DNA of 44,315 nucleotides from Tissierella sp. (lineage in GTDB: Bacteria; Bacillota; Clostridia; Tissierellales; Tissierellaceae): NCBI RefSeq assembly GCF_029266915.1, contig NZ_JARIEF010000115.1:1-44315 (forward strand). The letters are read 5' to 3'. Of the stretch, positions 7,762-16,393 are shown piece by piece. Under the pieces are notes generated by a model, which was not told the origin of the DNA, searched no databases, and worked only from the letters and a program-made list of their open reading frames with translations. Each line of letters starts with the position of its first letter. Within the stretch, counting starts at the first letter, position 1. A program made the translations under genes and the position numbers.

Positions 7762-9468
7762 ATGAACACTGCAAATAATAAGGGCTTAAAAAAAATAGAA
7801 CTTGATGTTACAAAAAAGCTTTTTAAATATATATATAACAATGTAAATTTAAATAAAGTTATAGAAGATTTAGACAAGGAATATTCCTATTTTTATGATA
7901 AGGAAAACAATATAGCTTTTAATATATGGCTTAGTTTGGACTATATACATAAAAACGGAAAAACTTTTACAGAACAATTTCTTGAAGAACAATCTACTGG
8001 TTTGACTAAAAAAGAAAGAAAAATACTTGAAGAGAGAAAAGACTCTTATGTATCCTTATTTGAAATAATAAAATATGACAAGGAAAATGTACTTGTAAGA
8101 GATCTTTTAACTGAACAAAACTTTTCTCTGGTAGAACCCGATCTTCCAAACATTATAAAAGAAGGTGAATATGTTTTCTCCAGAATAGGAAAGAGTTTTG
8201 ATAATTATAATTTTATAGGAGATATAAACTACCTCCCCCTTTCAAGCAAGAGCGAATTTGTAAAAAATGTACTTAAAAACTTCAATCTTACCAGACGAGA
8301 TTACCGAGGTCTTACTATGAAGGATTATCTAAAAAGATTTGGAATAAACCTTTATAAAATATATGATGAAATAATATTTTACCTTATAGACTCCGAAAGT
8401 GAATTCGACTTTTATGCTTTAGATGAGCTTGAGGAATTTAATGAATTTGAAAACTACCTAAATTCAAAGATGAGTGAAAATGAAACGATCTCTCATATCA
8501 ATAATCTATCCAATATAGTTGAATACTATCTTGTAGATAATGATAAGACCATTGAAGATCTACCTATTCTCAATTTAAATAATTTCTTTAATGATTCTAT
8601 AGAAGATGGATTTATAGGGGTCAGACGTGAACTTATGGCCTATATTAAAACTTTAAAGCTCTACTTCCATTTTCTCAGCAGGAGAGATGAAAAGTATATA
8701 AAACAATATAAGAAAATATTAAAGATAAGCGATAATCCATTTGTTCTTATTAAAAAACTTAACTCTTATGAACAGAGTTTTAAAATTGATAAAAATCTTT
8801 CTTATTATATAAAAGATCTGCTAAACTCAGATGCCTTAAAGCTTATTAATGACTTTGATGTTTTTCTAATCTATATAGAAGGAAAAGTATTAGACTTAAC
8901 AGCTAAAAAATCTTTTATAAAAAGAGAAGATCTTCTGCAGATAAATGAGCATTTAGAAAGCAGCAGCAATATATCATCCAAAGCTCCGAATCAAAGAGAC
9001 TTTATAAATATTAACTTCTTCTACTATCTAGCTCTGGAACTTAATATTTTAACTATACTTAAAAATAAGATGTATTTTAATAAAAAGGCTATGGACTATC
9101 TTCTACTTGAAGATGATGAAAAATATCTACTTCACTTTGAATTTATCCAAAGTGAAAGCTTTGTTTTAAATGTTTTAAACTATGAAAATGACTTCAGCCG
9201 AAAAGAAAAGGATGATTTTTTAGATAGATTGTCTCTTATGAATCCTTCAAAGAAATATTCTTATGACTATTTTTCTTTAGATTCCAAAAATCACTTCTTC
9301 TCTTTTGGAAGGTATTTTAAACTTATAGGTTTAATGGACTATAACTTATATGAAGAAAACTCTATAAAAATCACAAGACTAGGCAAAAAGCTTACTAACT
9401 ACGTGCTTCATAATAAAGATTCTAAAGATAAGATAAACATTATAGATATAATGCAATTTAAAAGATAA
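7762..9468 (+). CDS. Uncharacterised 568-residue protein with a SEC-C-protein-like middle region
   Basis: I do not recognise this protein as a named family. It is soluble, Lys/Glu/Asn/Asp-rich, and has no signal peptide or membrane segment. Residues about 70-170 (LSKKERK-like start, SYVSLFEIIKYDKENVLVRDLL, then EGEYVFSRIG) resemble the small beta domain found next to SEC-C zinc motifs in uncharacterised proteins, but no SEC-C cysteines are present. The C terminus (about 520-565, FGRYFKLIGLMDY then KITRLGKKLTNYVL) could be a winged helix. A good ribosome binding site (AGGGGG) precedes ATG 7762. The S9 peptidase starts 12 bp after its stop, so the two are co-transcribed. No function is assigned. 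Confidence 0.85.
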   Translation: MNTANNKGLKKIELDVTKKLFKYIYNNVNLNKVIEDLDKEYSYFYDKENNIAFNIWLSLDYIHKNGKTFTEQFLEEQSTGLTKKERKILEERKDSYVSLFEIIKYDKENVLVRDLLTEQNFSLVEPDLPNIIKEGEYVFSRIGKSFDNYNFIGDINYLPLSSKSEFVKNVLKNFNLTRRDYRGLTMKDYLKRFGINLYKIYDEIIFYLIDSESEFDFYALDELEEFNEFENYLNSKMSENETISHINNLSNIVEYYLVDNDKTIEDLPILNLNNFFNDSIEDGFIGVRRELMAYIKTLKLYFHFLSRRDEKYIKQYKKILKISDNPFVLIKKLNSYEQSFKIDKNLSYYIKDLLNSDALKLINDFDVFLIYIEGKVLDLTAKKSFIKREDLLQINEHLESSSNISSKAPNQRDFININFFYYLALELNILTILKNKMYFNKKAMDYLLLEDDEKYLLHFEFIQSESFVLNVLNYENDFSRKEKDDFLDRLSLMNPSKKYSYDYFSLDSKNHFFSFGRYFKLIGLMDYNLYEENSIKITRLGKKLTNYVLHNKDSKDKINIIDIMQFKR

Positions 9469-9480
9469 GAGGAGGAAATT

Positions 9481-11478
9481 ATGGACAAATTACTTTTAGA
9501 GGACTTCACAAATTATAAATATCTATCTGCTCTTAAGTTTTCACCCACTTCATCTCACAGTGCTTTTATCAATACAGAAATAGACCTGGATAATAATGAG
9601 TATACTAACAAGATAAATATACTCAACAACAGCGATAACTCTGTAGATGAAATTGATTATTCTAAGCGTCATTCAAATCTTATATGGAAGGATAATGAAA
9701 CTATTATCTTTTCAGCTGATGGAAAAGAAGATAAGGAAAGGCGAGAAAAAGGTGAGCCTTTTACCTCTTTTTATGCAATGAATATAAGGGATAAGGAAGC
9801 TGAGCTTTTATTTGAAATAGCGCTGAATATATCTTCTATTAAGATATTGGATGAAGAAAGATTTATATTCTCCGCCAGCTTTGATCCTAGATTCTCAAAC
9901 TTCCGCAATCTTGATAAAGAAGGAAAAGAGGAGTTTTTAGAGAGTTTAAAAGAAGAAAAAGACTATGAAATATTAGATGAAATACCATTTTGGTTAAATG
10001 GCGAAGGTTTTACCAATAAAAAACGAAAAAAACTATACATCTATAACTTTATAGAAGATTCTCTAACTGAAGTAACTGATGATTTTACCAATGTTTATTC
10101 ATTTGAGTTAGATGCAGATAAAGAAAACATCTTGCTTGTAAGCAACTCTTATATAGACAAGAGATATAGTTTTACAGATCTCCAGATGTATAACATAGCA
10201 TCTGATAGTCTTATCAAGATCTCTCCCTATGAAGATTTCAGCTATTCCTATGCTAATTTTCTAGAAGATAAAATTATATTTTCTGGCTCTGATCTAGTTG
10301 ACTATGGTATAAATCAAAATCCTAATTTCTATTTAACTGATTTAGATGGACTCTCAGCTAAGAGAATTTCTCCTGAAAGATTTAATTTCAGCTCCAACAA
10401 CTCAGTTGGAAGCGATTCAAGATATGGCAGTACTCCTACTACAAGGGTCGATGGACAGTACTTGTATTTTGTAACTACTGAAGGGGATTCTTCCTTTATA
10501 AATCGAATAGACAAGGAAGGAAAGATAAAAAAATTAACCAACAAAAAAGGTTCTATTGATGGATTTGACGTTTTTGAAGGATGTATAGAATTTATAGGGC
10601 TCAGAAGTTTAAGACTTCAGGAAATATATCTTCTTAAAGAAAAAAAAGAAATACAAATTACAAATTTAAATCAGTGGGTAATTGATATCAAAACCCTCTC
10701 TATTCCTGAGAAACTTACCTTTAGAACTGATAATGCAACCCTTATAGAAGGTTGGGTTATGAAGCCTACAAACTTTAAACTAGGCGAAGAATATCCTGCT
10801 ATTCTAAGTATTCACGGGGGCCCTAAAACAGTTTATGGAGAAGTTTTCTTTCATGAGATGCAGTTTTTAGCCAATCAAGGATATGTTGTTTTCTTCTGCA
10901 ACCCAAGGGGTAGCGATGGTAGAGGAGATAAGTTTGCTGATATAAGAGGAAAATATGGAACTATTGATTATGATGATATTATGGAATTTACAGATTTAGT
11001 CTTAGAAAAATACCATTTTATAGATAAGAAAAGATTGGGTGTTATGGGCGGCAGTTATGGTGGCTTTATGACAAATTGGATAATTGGTCACACTGATAGA
11101 TTTAAAGCAGCGATTTCTCAAAGAAGCATTTCTAATTGGATTTCTAAATTTGGAACTACAGATATCGGTTATTATTTCGTAGATGATCAGATAGCAGCGA
11201 CTCCTTGGAATGGTTCCGATAAGCTTTGGGACAGTTCTCCTATGAAGTATGCTGATAAGGTGTGTACTCCTACTCTCTTTATTCACTCTGAAGCAGACTA
11301 TAGATGCTGGCTTCCAGAGGGTATTCAAATGTTTACATCTTTAAAATATCACGGAGTTGAAACGAGACTTTGTATGTTCAGAGGAGAAAATCATGATCTA
11401 AGCAGAAGCGGCAAGCCTAAAAGCAGGATTAAAAGGTTGACTGAGATAAAAAATTGGTTTGAAATGTATTTAAAATAA
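9481..11478 (+). CDS. S9-family serine peptidase (acylaminoacyl-peptidase / oligopeptidase type)
   Basis: This 665-residue prolyl-oligopeptidase-fold enzyme probably trims peptides in the cytoplasm, as no signal peptide is visible. The N-terminal part (about 1-390) is a WD-like beta-propeller with repeated short beta motifs. The C-terminal alpha/beta-hydrolase domain (about 410-665) holds the triad: Ser525 in GGSYGG, Asp606 in HSEADYRCW, and His638 in GENHDLSRSG. The oxyanion segment ILSIHGGPKTVYGEVF is present. An AGAGGAGG ribosome binding site precedes ATG 9481. It sits between an unknown protein and a YihY membrane protein with short gaps, suggesting one operon. Exact substrate preference (acyl-aminoacyl, dipeptidyl or oligopeptide) cannot be decided. 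Confidence 0.93.
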   Translation: MDKLLLEDFTNYKYLSALKFSPTSSHSAFINTEIDLDNNEYTNKINILNNSDNSVDEIDYSKRHSNLIWKDNETIIFSADGKEDKERREKGEPFTSFYAMNIRDKEAELLFEIALNISSIKILDEERFIFSASFDPRFSNFRNLDKEGKEEFLESLKEEKDYEILDEIPFWLNGEGFTNKKRKKLYIYNFIEDSLTEVTDDFTNVYSFELDADKENILLVSNSYIDKRYSFTDLQMYNIASDSLIKISPYEDFSYSYANFLEDKIIFSGSDLVDYGINQNPNFYLTDLDGLSAKRISPERFNFSSNNSVGSDSRYGSTPTTRVDGQYLYFVTTEGDSSFINRIDKEGKIKKLTNKKGSIDGFDVFEGCIEFIGLRSLRLQEIYLLKEKKEIQITNLNQWVIDIKTLSIPEKLTFRTDNATLIEGWVMKPTNFKLGEEYPAILSIHGGPKTVYGEVFFHEMQFLANQGYVVFFCNPRGSDGRGDKFADIRGKYGTIDYDDIMEFTDLVLEKYHFIDKKRLGVMGGSYGGFMTNWIIGHTDRFKAAISQRSISNWISKFGTTDIGYYFVDDQIAATPWNGSDKLWDSSPMKYADKVCTPTLFIHSEADYRCWLPEGIQMFTSLKYHGVETRLCMFRGENHDLSRSGKPKSRIKRLTEIKNWFEMYLK

Positions 11479-11493
11479 AAAAGGGGTGCTCGC

Positions 11494-12405
11494 ATGGAGT
11501 CATTTTTACTGAGACTTATGAAAATAAAACCTATAGTCTTTTTAGACCAGCTGATTTTTAGAATTAAAGATGATGAGGTATTTGTAACGGGCACTCAGTT
11601 GACATTTTTTCTTATACTTTCAATATTTCCATTTATCATAATGCTGCTAAATATTATAAGTTATACACCTTTTATAAAACAAAATACATTAAATGATCTT
11701 ATATTTTATCTTCCAACAGCAACTCAGGAACTATTTAGAGGCTTTGTATCTGAAATAGCCAGAACCAGCAGCCAGGAACTACTTTCTGTTGCGGCGGTTC
11801 TTGGAATATGGTCTTCTTCATCAGGAATTAAATTCCTGATGAAAGCAATAAATAAGGCCTATGATTATAGGGAACACCGTGGGTATTTTAAGCTTAGATT
11901 TATGTCTATGATTTTCACTGTAGCTATATTACTGCTTATTGTACTGGTCTTTTTAACCCTTATTTTTGGAGAAGTTCTGACAAATAGATTGTTTAGTATT
12001 TTAGGTATCAGTTCATTCTTTTCAACGCTCTGGTCCTATATTAGAATACTAATCCCTCTGCTTTACATGATACTCATGTTTGCACTTCTTTATAAATACA
12101 GTCCTTCTAAAAAGGGAGGCCAACCTATAACATTTTTAAGCACCCTGCCAGGAGCTATATTCACAACCCTTGGCTGGATGATAACATCTATACTCTTTTC
12201 ATATTATGTAAACAACTTTGGAAGATATGCTATAACCTACGGAAGCTTGGTTGGAGTTATACTTCTTTTTATATGGCTTTATATAAGCAGTATAGTGATA
12301 GTTTTGGGTGGAGAAATTAATGCAACTCTAGAATTCTTCAAAATAAACGGATATAAAGTTCATGAAGATAAAAGTTTAATTATAAATTTAACTAATAAAT
12401 TTTAA
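11494..12405 (+). CDS. YihY/BrkB-family (UPF0761) integral membrane protein
   Basis: A 303-residue membrane protein of the YihY/BrkB family, whose molecular role is unsettled. About six membrane segments are visible. Family hallmarks are QLTFFLILSIFPFIIMLLNI in the first segment, AVLGIWSSSSGIKFLMKAINKAYD in the middle, and GSLVGVILLFIWLYISSIVIVLGGEINA near the end. ATG 11494 lies behind an AAGGGGTG ribosome binding site, 15 bp after the S9 peptidase stop, so it is the last gene of that operon. It converges with comF: the two stop codons overlap inside TTTAAA (12402-12405), and I see no separate terminator between them. Confidence 0.9.
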   Translation: MESFLLRLMKIKPIVFLDQLIFRIKDDEVFVTGTQLTFFLILSIFPFIIMLLNIISYTPFIKQNTLNDLIFYLPTATQELFRGFVSEIARTSSQELLSVAAVLGIWSSSSGIKFLMKAINKAYDYREHRGYFKLRFMSMIFTVAILLLIVLVFLTLIFGEVLTNRLFSILGISSFFSTLWSYIRILIPLLYMILMFALLYKYSPSKKGGQPITFLSTLPGAIFTTLGWMITSILFSYYVNNFGRYAITYGSLVGVILLFIWLYISSIVIVLGGEINATLEFFKINGYKVHEDKSLIINLTNKF

Positions 12406-13064
12406 AGTTTTCTACTAGAGGTAAGAGCTAGAGCAAAAATAGCTTTTGCCTCATTTTTTATTAATTCTTTTGCACACTCTTGCATTGTAGATCCGCTAGT
12501 TAAAATATCATCTATTAAAAGAATAGATTTATCCTTTACTTCTTCCTTATTTCTAACTCTAAAAGCATCTTTTAAATTATCTTGCCTATCCTTTTTATCT
12601 AGAAAATGCTGGTCAAAAGTGTGGTTTTTCTTTACTAAAGTTTTTGAAAGAGGAAGATCGAGCTCTTTAGATACAAACTCTGCTAAGAGTTGGGATTGAT
12701 TATAGCCTCTTATGGCTTCTTTCCTCCGGTGGGAAGGCACAAAGGCTATCATATCAACTTTTCCATCTAAGCCTTTGGAATAGATGGTGTCGATTAAGAT
12801 ATGTCCCAATGGTTTATATAGATAAGATTTATGGTTGAATTTGAATTTTTTTATTATTTCCTTCATAAACCTATCATATACAGTGCTGTAGTAACACTCC
12901 TTTATAAAGTCACTCCCCAGCTGAACTTCCTTATCTACCTGATCTATATTAGCCTTGCATCCCTTGCAAATTGAGTTTACTATTTTCTCCTCATCTTCCT
13001 TGCAGAGAAAGCATAGATTATCGCTTGGAAATATCAATTCAAAGATACTATTTATATAGTCCAT
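12402..13064 (-). CDS. comF: ComF-family phosphoribosyltransferase-like protein
   Basis: ComF proteins act with the ComFA helicase in DNA uptake in competent bacteria, but many non-competent Firmicutes retain the gene. From ATG 13064 this is 220 residues. The N-terminal zinc-finger-like part has paired cysteines (CFLC and CKGC) and the C-terminal part is a type I phosphoribosyltransferase fold with ILLIDDILTSGSTM. The start is moved 18 bp inside the longest frame because AAGGAGGA lies seven bases before this ATG and inside the longer reading. It follows recD2 by 26 bp and is probably co-transcribed. No comFA is present in the window. Its stop overlaps that of the convergent YihY gene. Confidence 0.93.
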   Translation of the reverse strand: MDYINSIFELIFPSDNLCFLCKEDEEKIVNSICKGCKANIDQVDKEVQLGSDFIKECYYSTVYDRFMKEIIKKFKFNHKSYLYKPLGHILIDTIYSKGLDGKVDMIAFVPSHRRKEAIRGYNQSQLLAEFVSKELDLPLSKTLVKKNHTFDQHFLDKKDRQDNLKDAFRVRNKEEVKDKSILLIDDILTSGSTMQECAKELIKNEAKAIFALALTSSRKL

Positions 13065-13090
13065 TTCCGATTCCTCCTTCATAGAGACTC

Positions 13091-15310
13091 TTAGCTATAA
13101 AACATTTCTACATACTCTCTTATCTTTCTATCAAGGCTTGAGTACCTTTTGGTTATACGATTGTTTCCTATCATCATCCTTAAAAATCTTTCTTCTCCAA
13201 CTAGTACTACAAGCTCTCTTGCCCGTGTTATACCGGTATAGATTAAGTTTCGTGTCAGCAGCATAGGAGGACCCCAGTGAACAGGCATTATAACTACTGG
13301 AAATTCACTTCCCTGCGATTTATGAACTGTTATAGCATAGGCAAGTTTCAGTTCATCTAAATTATTAAAGCTGTATTCTACTATTTTTTCTTCATCAAAG
13401 AGTACTTTTAAGTTGTTGGCTTCATGATCTATTGACTGGATTGATCCAAAATCTCCATTAAAAACTCCTTCTCCCTTTTCACCATTAAATCCACCGTTTA
13501 TCTTTTTCCATTCCAGCTTATAATTATTTTTTATCTGCATTACCTTATCACCTACTCTAAAGAGCTCGTCACCAAACTTTTTTTCAGCTTTAAATGTAGA
13601 TCTTGGATTTAAAGCTTCCTGAAGTTTTATATTTAAGGAGTTTATTCCTACATCACCTTTTTTCATGGGTGTTAAAACTTGAATGTCTCTGAGGGGATCA
13701 TAGTTATAAAACTTGGGAAGTCTTGTTTTATTAAGCTCTATTATAGTTTCTAAGCTTTCCAAGGGATTGGTTTTTGATAGAAAGAAAAAATCCTTATCTT
13801 TTACATTTAATATCGGTGACTCGCCTTTATTTATCTTATGGGCATTTACAACTATCATACTTTCTTCTGCCTGTCTGAATATCTTATCTAACATAACTAC
13901 TTTTATTCCTTCTGAAGATATAATATCCCTTAAAACATTTCCAGCTCCTACACTTGGGAGCTGATCTATATCTCCAACAAGTATAACTCTAGTTCCTTCA
14001 TTGACGGCTTTTAAAAGACTGTTCATAAGCAGTATATCTATCATAGAAGATTCATCTACAATTATAACATCAGCTTCTATAGGGCTGTCCTCATCCTTAT
14101 TAAAGGCCATATCACTCTCCATATAGGAATATTCTAGCAGTCTGTGGATTGTTTTACTTTCAATTCCGGTAGTTTCGGTCATTCTTTTAGCTGCTCTTCC
14201 AGTTGGTGCGGTTAGAAGAACAGTCATTTCCATATCTTGAAATATTTTTATGATTGCATTTATGGTAGTTGTTTTACCAGTTCCCGGGCCCCCTGTTATT
14301 ACAACTACTCCATTTTTAATTGATTCTTCTATAGCAAGAAGCTGCCTAGCATCAAACTCTATAGAATCCTCTTTTTCTATACTTTTGATTTTTTGCTCGA
14401 TATCTATTTCCAGGTTTTCAAAATCTGCTCTGGAGAGATCTACTATCTTTGCAGCTACATTGTTTTCAGCTTGGTGAAAAGGTGCATAGTAAACTAAAGT
14501 TATATCGTCTTCAACTACTATATGAAAGTTTTTCTTAAATATAAGATCTTTTATGGATTCTTCGATGGAAGAGGCATCTATAGATAAAAGTTCGCTCGTT
14601 TTTCTAATCAGCTCATCTTTAGGAAGATAGCAGTGACCGTCATTGGATGCCTGCATCATTGAATATTTTAAGCCTGCTTCTATTCTGTACTCAGAGTTTA
14701 AATCTATTCCCATGCTTTGAGCTAATGTATCTGCTGTTTTAAATCCTATTCCATATATATCTTCTGACAGTCTGTAGGGATTTTCATTTACCAATTTTAT
14801 GGTGTCGCTTCCATATTTTTTATAGATCTTTATACCGTTATTTACTGTAATATCAAATTGCTGAAGGTAAACCATTATATCTTTTATCTCTCTTTGTTCT
14901 TCATAGGCTTCTGCTATCTTTTCAATCTTTTTTTCACCTATTCCTGGTATTTTCTTTAACCGCTCTGGATTGTATTGTATAATGTCCAGTGAATCCTCTC
15001 CAAAAGCTTCTACTATATTCTTGGCAGTTTTAGGACCAATATAGGGAAGAAGTCCCGATGCCAGATAGTTTTCTATTCCCTTTAGCGTAGAAGGTATGGT
15101 AGTTTTAATAGTTTCAAACCTTAGCTGCTCACCAAAGTTATCATGGTAGATCCACTCTCCTTCTACTTCTACCATCTCATCTATATTCATAAAAGCTGCA
15201 TTGCCTACTATAGTAACTAAACCATCAGATGTCTTAAGTTTTGCAACAGTATATCCATTTACTTCATTTCTAAATATTATATCTTCTATTACTCCTTCTA
15301 TAGTTAACAA
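13091..15310 (-). CDS. recD2: ATP-dependent RecD2-type DNA helicase
   Basis: A 739-residue 5'-3' DNA helicase of the RecD2/YrrC type, which works in DNA repair and replication-fork maintenance independently of RecBC. An N-terminal OB-like region (about 1-70) is followed by helix-hairpin-helix motifs (IGPKTAKNIV near 91-100, IPGIGEKKIEKI near 121). The motor has Walker A GGPGTGKTTT (340-349), Walker B VDESSMID, GDIDQLPSVGAGNVL, and the late SF1 motif VHKSQGSEF. The start is TTG 15310, preceded by AGGAGGG; translation from there gives the expected MLTIEGVIEDI start. A promoter and an inverted repeat lie in the 150-base leader. The gene is directly upstream of comF, a common clostridial arrangement. 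Confidence 0.96.
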   Translation of the reverse strand: MLTIEGVIEDIIFRNEVNGYTVAKLKTSDGLVTIVGNAAFMNIDEMVEVEGEWIYHDNFGEQLRFETIKTTIPSTLKGIENYLASGLLPYIGPKTAKNIVEAFGEDSLDIIQYNPERLKKIPGIGEKKIEKIAEAYEEQREIKDIMVYLQQFDITVNNGIKIYKKYGSDTIKLVNENPYRLSEDIYGIGFKTADTLAQSMGIDLNSEYRIEAGLKYSMMQASNDGHCYLPKDELIRKTSELLSIDASSIEESIKDLIFKKNFHIVVEDDITLVYYAPFHQAENNVAAKIVDLSRADFENLEIDIEQKIKSIEKEDSIEFDARQLLAIEESIKNGVVVITGGPGTGKTTTINAIIKIFQDMEMTVLLTAPTGRAAKRMTETTGIESKTIHRLLEYSYMESDMAFNKDEDSPIEADVIIVDESSMIDILLMNSLLKAVNEGTRVILVGDIDQLPSVGAGNVLRDIISSEGIKVVMLDKIFRQAEESMIVVNAHKINKGESPILNVKDKDFFFLSKTNPLESLETIIELNKTRLPKFYNYDPLRDIQVLTPMKKGDVGINSLNIKLQEALNPRSTFKAEKKFGDELFRVGDKVMQIKNNYKLEWKKINGGFNGEKGEGVFNGDFGSIQSIDHEANNLKVLFDEEKIVEYSFNNLDELKLAYAITVHKSQGSEFPVVIMPVHWGPPMLLTRNLIYTGITRARELVVLVGEERFLRMMIGNNRITKRYSSLDRKIREYVEMFYS

Positions 15311-15370
15311 AAAAGCCCTCCTACTCCTAAATGATTTATATTCTGGATTGCGAAAATATATTATGTAAGT

Positions 15371-15405
15371 TCTCCCTATATTTAAAATTTATCTGTATAG
15401 GGAGA
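15371..15405. repeat. Inverted repeat in the recD2 leader
   Basis: Perfect 10-bp arms TCTCCCTATA (15371-15380) and TATAGGGAGA (15396-15405) are 15 bp apart, downstream of the putative recD2 promoter and 60 bp upstream of its start. There is no T tail, so it is an operator or leader hairpin candidate. Confidence 0.65.
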
Positions 15406-15468
15406 AAACAGATTTAATTTCATATTTAAAGTGTCTATTAAGCACATTAAAATTACTTTTCTATGTAA

Positions 15469-15498
15469 ATTATAACATATGTTTGCTTTAAATGTAAA
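15469..15498 (-). promoter_or_regulatory. Putative promoter of recD2-comF
   Basis: On the minus strand TTTACA (15498-15493) and a perfect TATAAT (15474-15469) are 18 bp apart, just beyond the terminator of the upstream small-gene operon. The predicted leader is about 150 bases. Confidence 0.55.
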
Positions 15499-15526
15499 AA
15501 AAGATGACTGATAAACAGTCATCTTT
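15496..15526 (-). terminator. Terminator of the YvrJ-DUF2922-DUF1659 operon
   Basis: Perfect 11-bp arms (15516-15526 and 15500-15510) with a five-base loop are followed by T residues on the minus strand. The stem begins inside the stop codon of the YvrJ gene. Confidence 0.9.
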
Positions 15527-15668
15527 AAAGTACCTTAGCTATTGTTTTTGTAAGTTCATTTATACTTTCACTCAGCTGATTTAGCTTTCCTTCAATCCTA
15601 ACCAAGAGATAGATGGAGATGACTATTGGAAAACCTAAATTTGCTACATGAGTATATATCTCTTCCAT
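15525..15668 (-). CDS. YvrJ-family small membrane protein
   Basis: A 47-residue protein starting MEEIYTHVANLGFPIVISIY and continuing LLVRIEGKLNQLSESINELT. It has one hydrophobic segment (about 8-23) followed by an amphipathic, probably coiled-coil helix. This matches the YvrJ family of small Firmicute proteins, whose function is unknown. An AAAGGAG ribosome binding site lies seven bases before ATG 15668, strong support for a real gene despite its size. It follows the DUF2922 gene by 22 bp and is the last gene of a three-gene operon. The same trio recurs in related clostridia. The N terminus is probably outside and the helix cytoplasmic, but that is inference. Confidence 0.88.
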   Translation of the reverse strand: MEEIYTHVANLGFPIVISIYLLVRIEGKLNQLSESINELTKTIAKVL

Positions 15669-15690
15669 CTTTAGTCTCCTTTAAGCATCC

Positions 15691-15909
15691 TTAAAACTCC
15701 ATATTAGCTACTGTTGTAGTTATAACTCTAGCTCCAACTGGCTTTACTAAATGAGTATTGTTAGATATAAATATATTTTTCTCAAGTATAGCCTCCATAG
15801 TAGCCTGCACCTGAACTTCTTCCAAGTCTTCTTTTGGATCTGGAACTGAAATCTTAAATTTTTTATCAGCTGCATCTAGAAAATCCAATTCTAAAACTGT
15901 CTTTATCAT
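15691..15909 (-). CDS. DUF2922-family small protein
   Basis: A 72-residue soluble protein of the DUF2922 family, function unknown. It is mostly beta-predicted with a short central helix (MIKTVLELDFLDAADKKFKI, then EVQVQATMEAILEKNIF, ending GARVITTTVANMEF). The start ATG 15909 is preceded by AGGAGGTGAG, close to a perfect ribosome binding site. It lies 31 bp after the DUF1659 gene and 22 bp before the YvrJ gene. The strong translation signals on all three genes suggest abundant small proteins, possibly made in defined ratio. Confidence 0.88.
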   Translation of the reverse strand: MIKTVLELDFLDAADKKFKISVPDPKEDLEEVQVQATMEAILEKNIFISNNTHLVKPVGARVITTTVANMEF

Positions 15910-15940
15910 CTTCTCACCTCCTTATTTTCTTCTTTTTAGT

Positions 15941-16162
15941 TTATTCTTGGATAAGTTTTACCTCTTCAACCCTCTTAACGTTTAGCATATTTTTACTTTG
16001 AAGAGTTTGAAGGGCTGCCGCTGTTGCGTAAAGATCTTCATCTAAAACATCAGTTTTTATCTTGCTGTATGATTTAGCGATGATCTTTTGTTTATCGTCT
16101 ACTATCCCTCCATCTAATTCTAATTTTAAATTCACTTTTTCTACTACAGTTCTAATAGCCAT
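15941..16162 (-). CDS. DUF1659-family small protein
   Basis: A 73-residue soluble protein of the DUF1659 family, function unknown, starting MAIRTVVEKVNLKLELDGG and containing a central helix (LYATAAALQTLQSKNMLNV). It shares the overall beta-helix-beta plan of the DUF2922 neighbour, and the two could be distant relatives or partners. Start ATG 16162 is chosen over a frame open to 16189 because a perfect AAGGAGGTG lies just upstream and the extra residues would encode that site. It is the first gene of the trio. Its promoter was not clearly recognised in the 146 bp between it and the metK terminator. Confidence 0.88.
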   Translation of the reverse strand: MAIRTVVEKVNLKLELDGGIVDDKQKIIAKSYSKIKTDVLDEDLYATAAALQTLQSKNMLNVKRVEEVKLIQE

Positions 16163-16221
16163 TTTTTTCACCTCCTTCTTCTTGTTCAATATATAGCAGC
16201 AGGAGGGGAAAATTACTATTG

Positions 16222-16281
16222 CTATTTCTTCTTATTAAATATATTACTAAGTCCCATACAAATACTAGTAATTTTAGCCAT
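16222..16281 (-). CDS. Possible 19-residue peptide (low confidence)
   Basis: A short frame in the leader of the DUF1659 operon would encode MAKITSICMGLSNIFNKKK, a hydrophobic stretch with a basic tail. The nearest AGGA lies about 14 bases upstream of ATG, which is too far for a convincing ribosome binding site. Its neighbours are metK and the small-protein trio. It may be chance. Confidence 0.15.
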   Translation of the reverse strand: MAKITSICMGLSNIFNKKK

Positions 16282-16308
16282 AAATATTCATTGATGGTCC
16301 TGTTAGAT

Positions 16309-16362
16309 AAAAAACTCCCTATAAAGAGATAGGTGTTGGCCCATTTCTTTATAAGGAGTTTT
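16309..16362 (-). terminator. Terminator of metK
   Basis: A long hairpin (arms 16343-16362 and 16311-16330, one G-U pair and one mismatch) is followed by a T run on the minus strand, about 30 bp past the metK stop. Confidence 0.85.
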
Positions 16363-16393
16363 ATTCTTCTACTATTATCTTGTTATTTCAATA

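Noticed and set aside
12395-12410. A terminator between the YihY gene and comF
   Set aside because: The stop codons overlap and no stem with a T tail is visible there.
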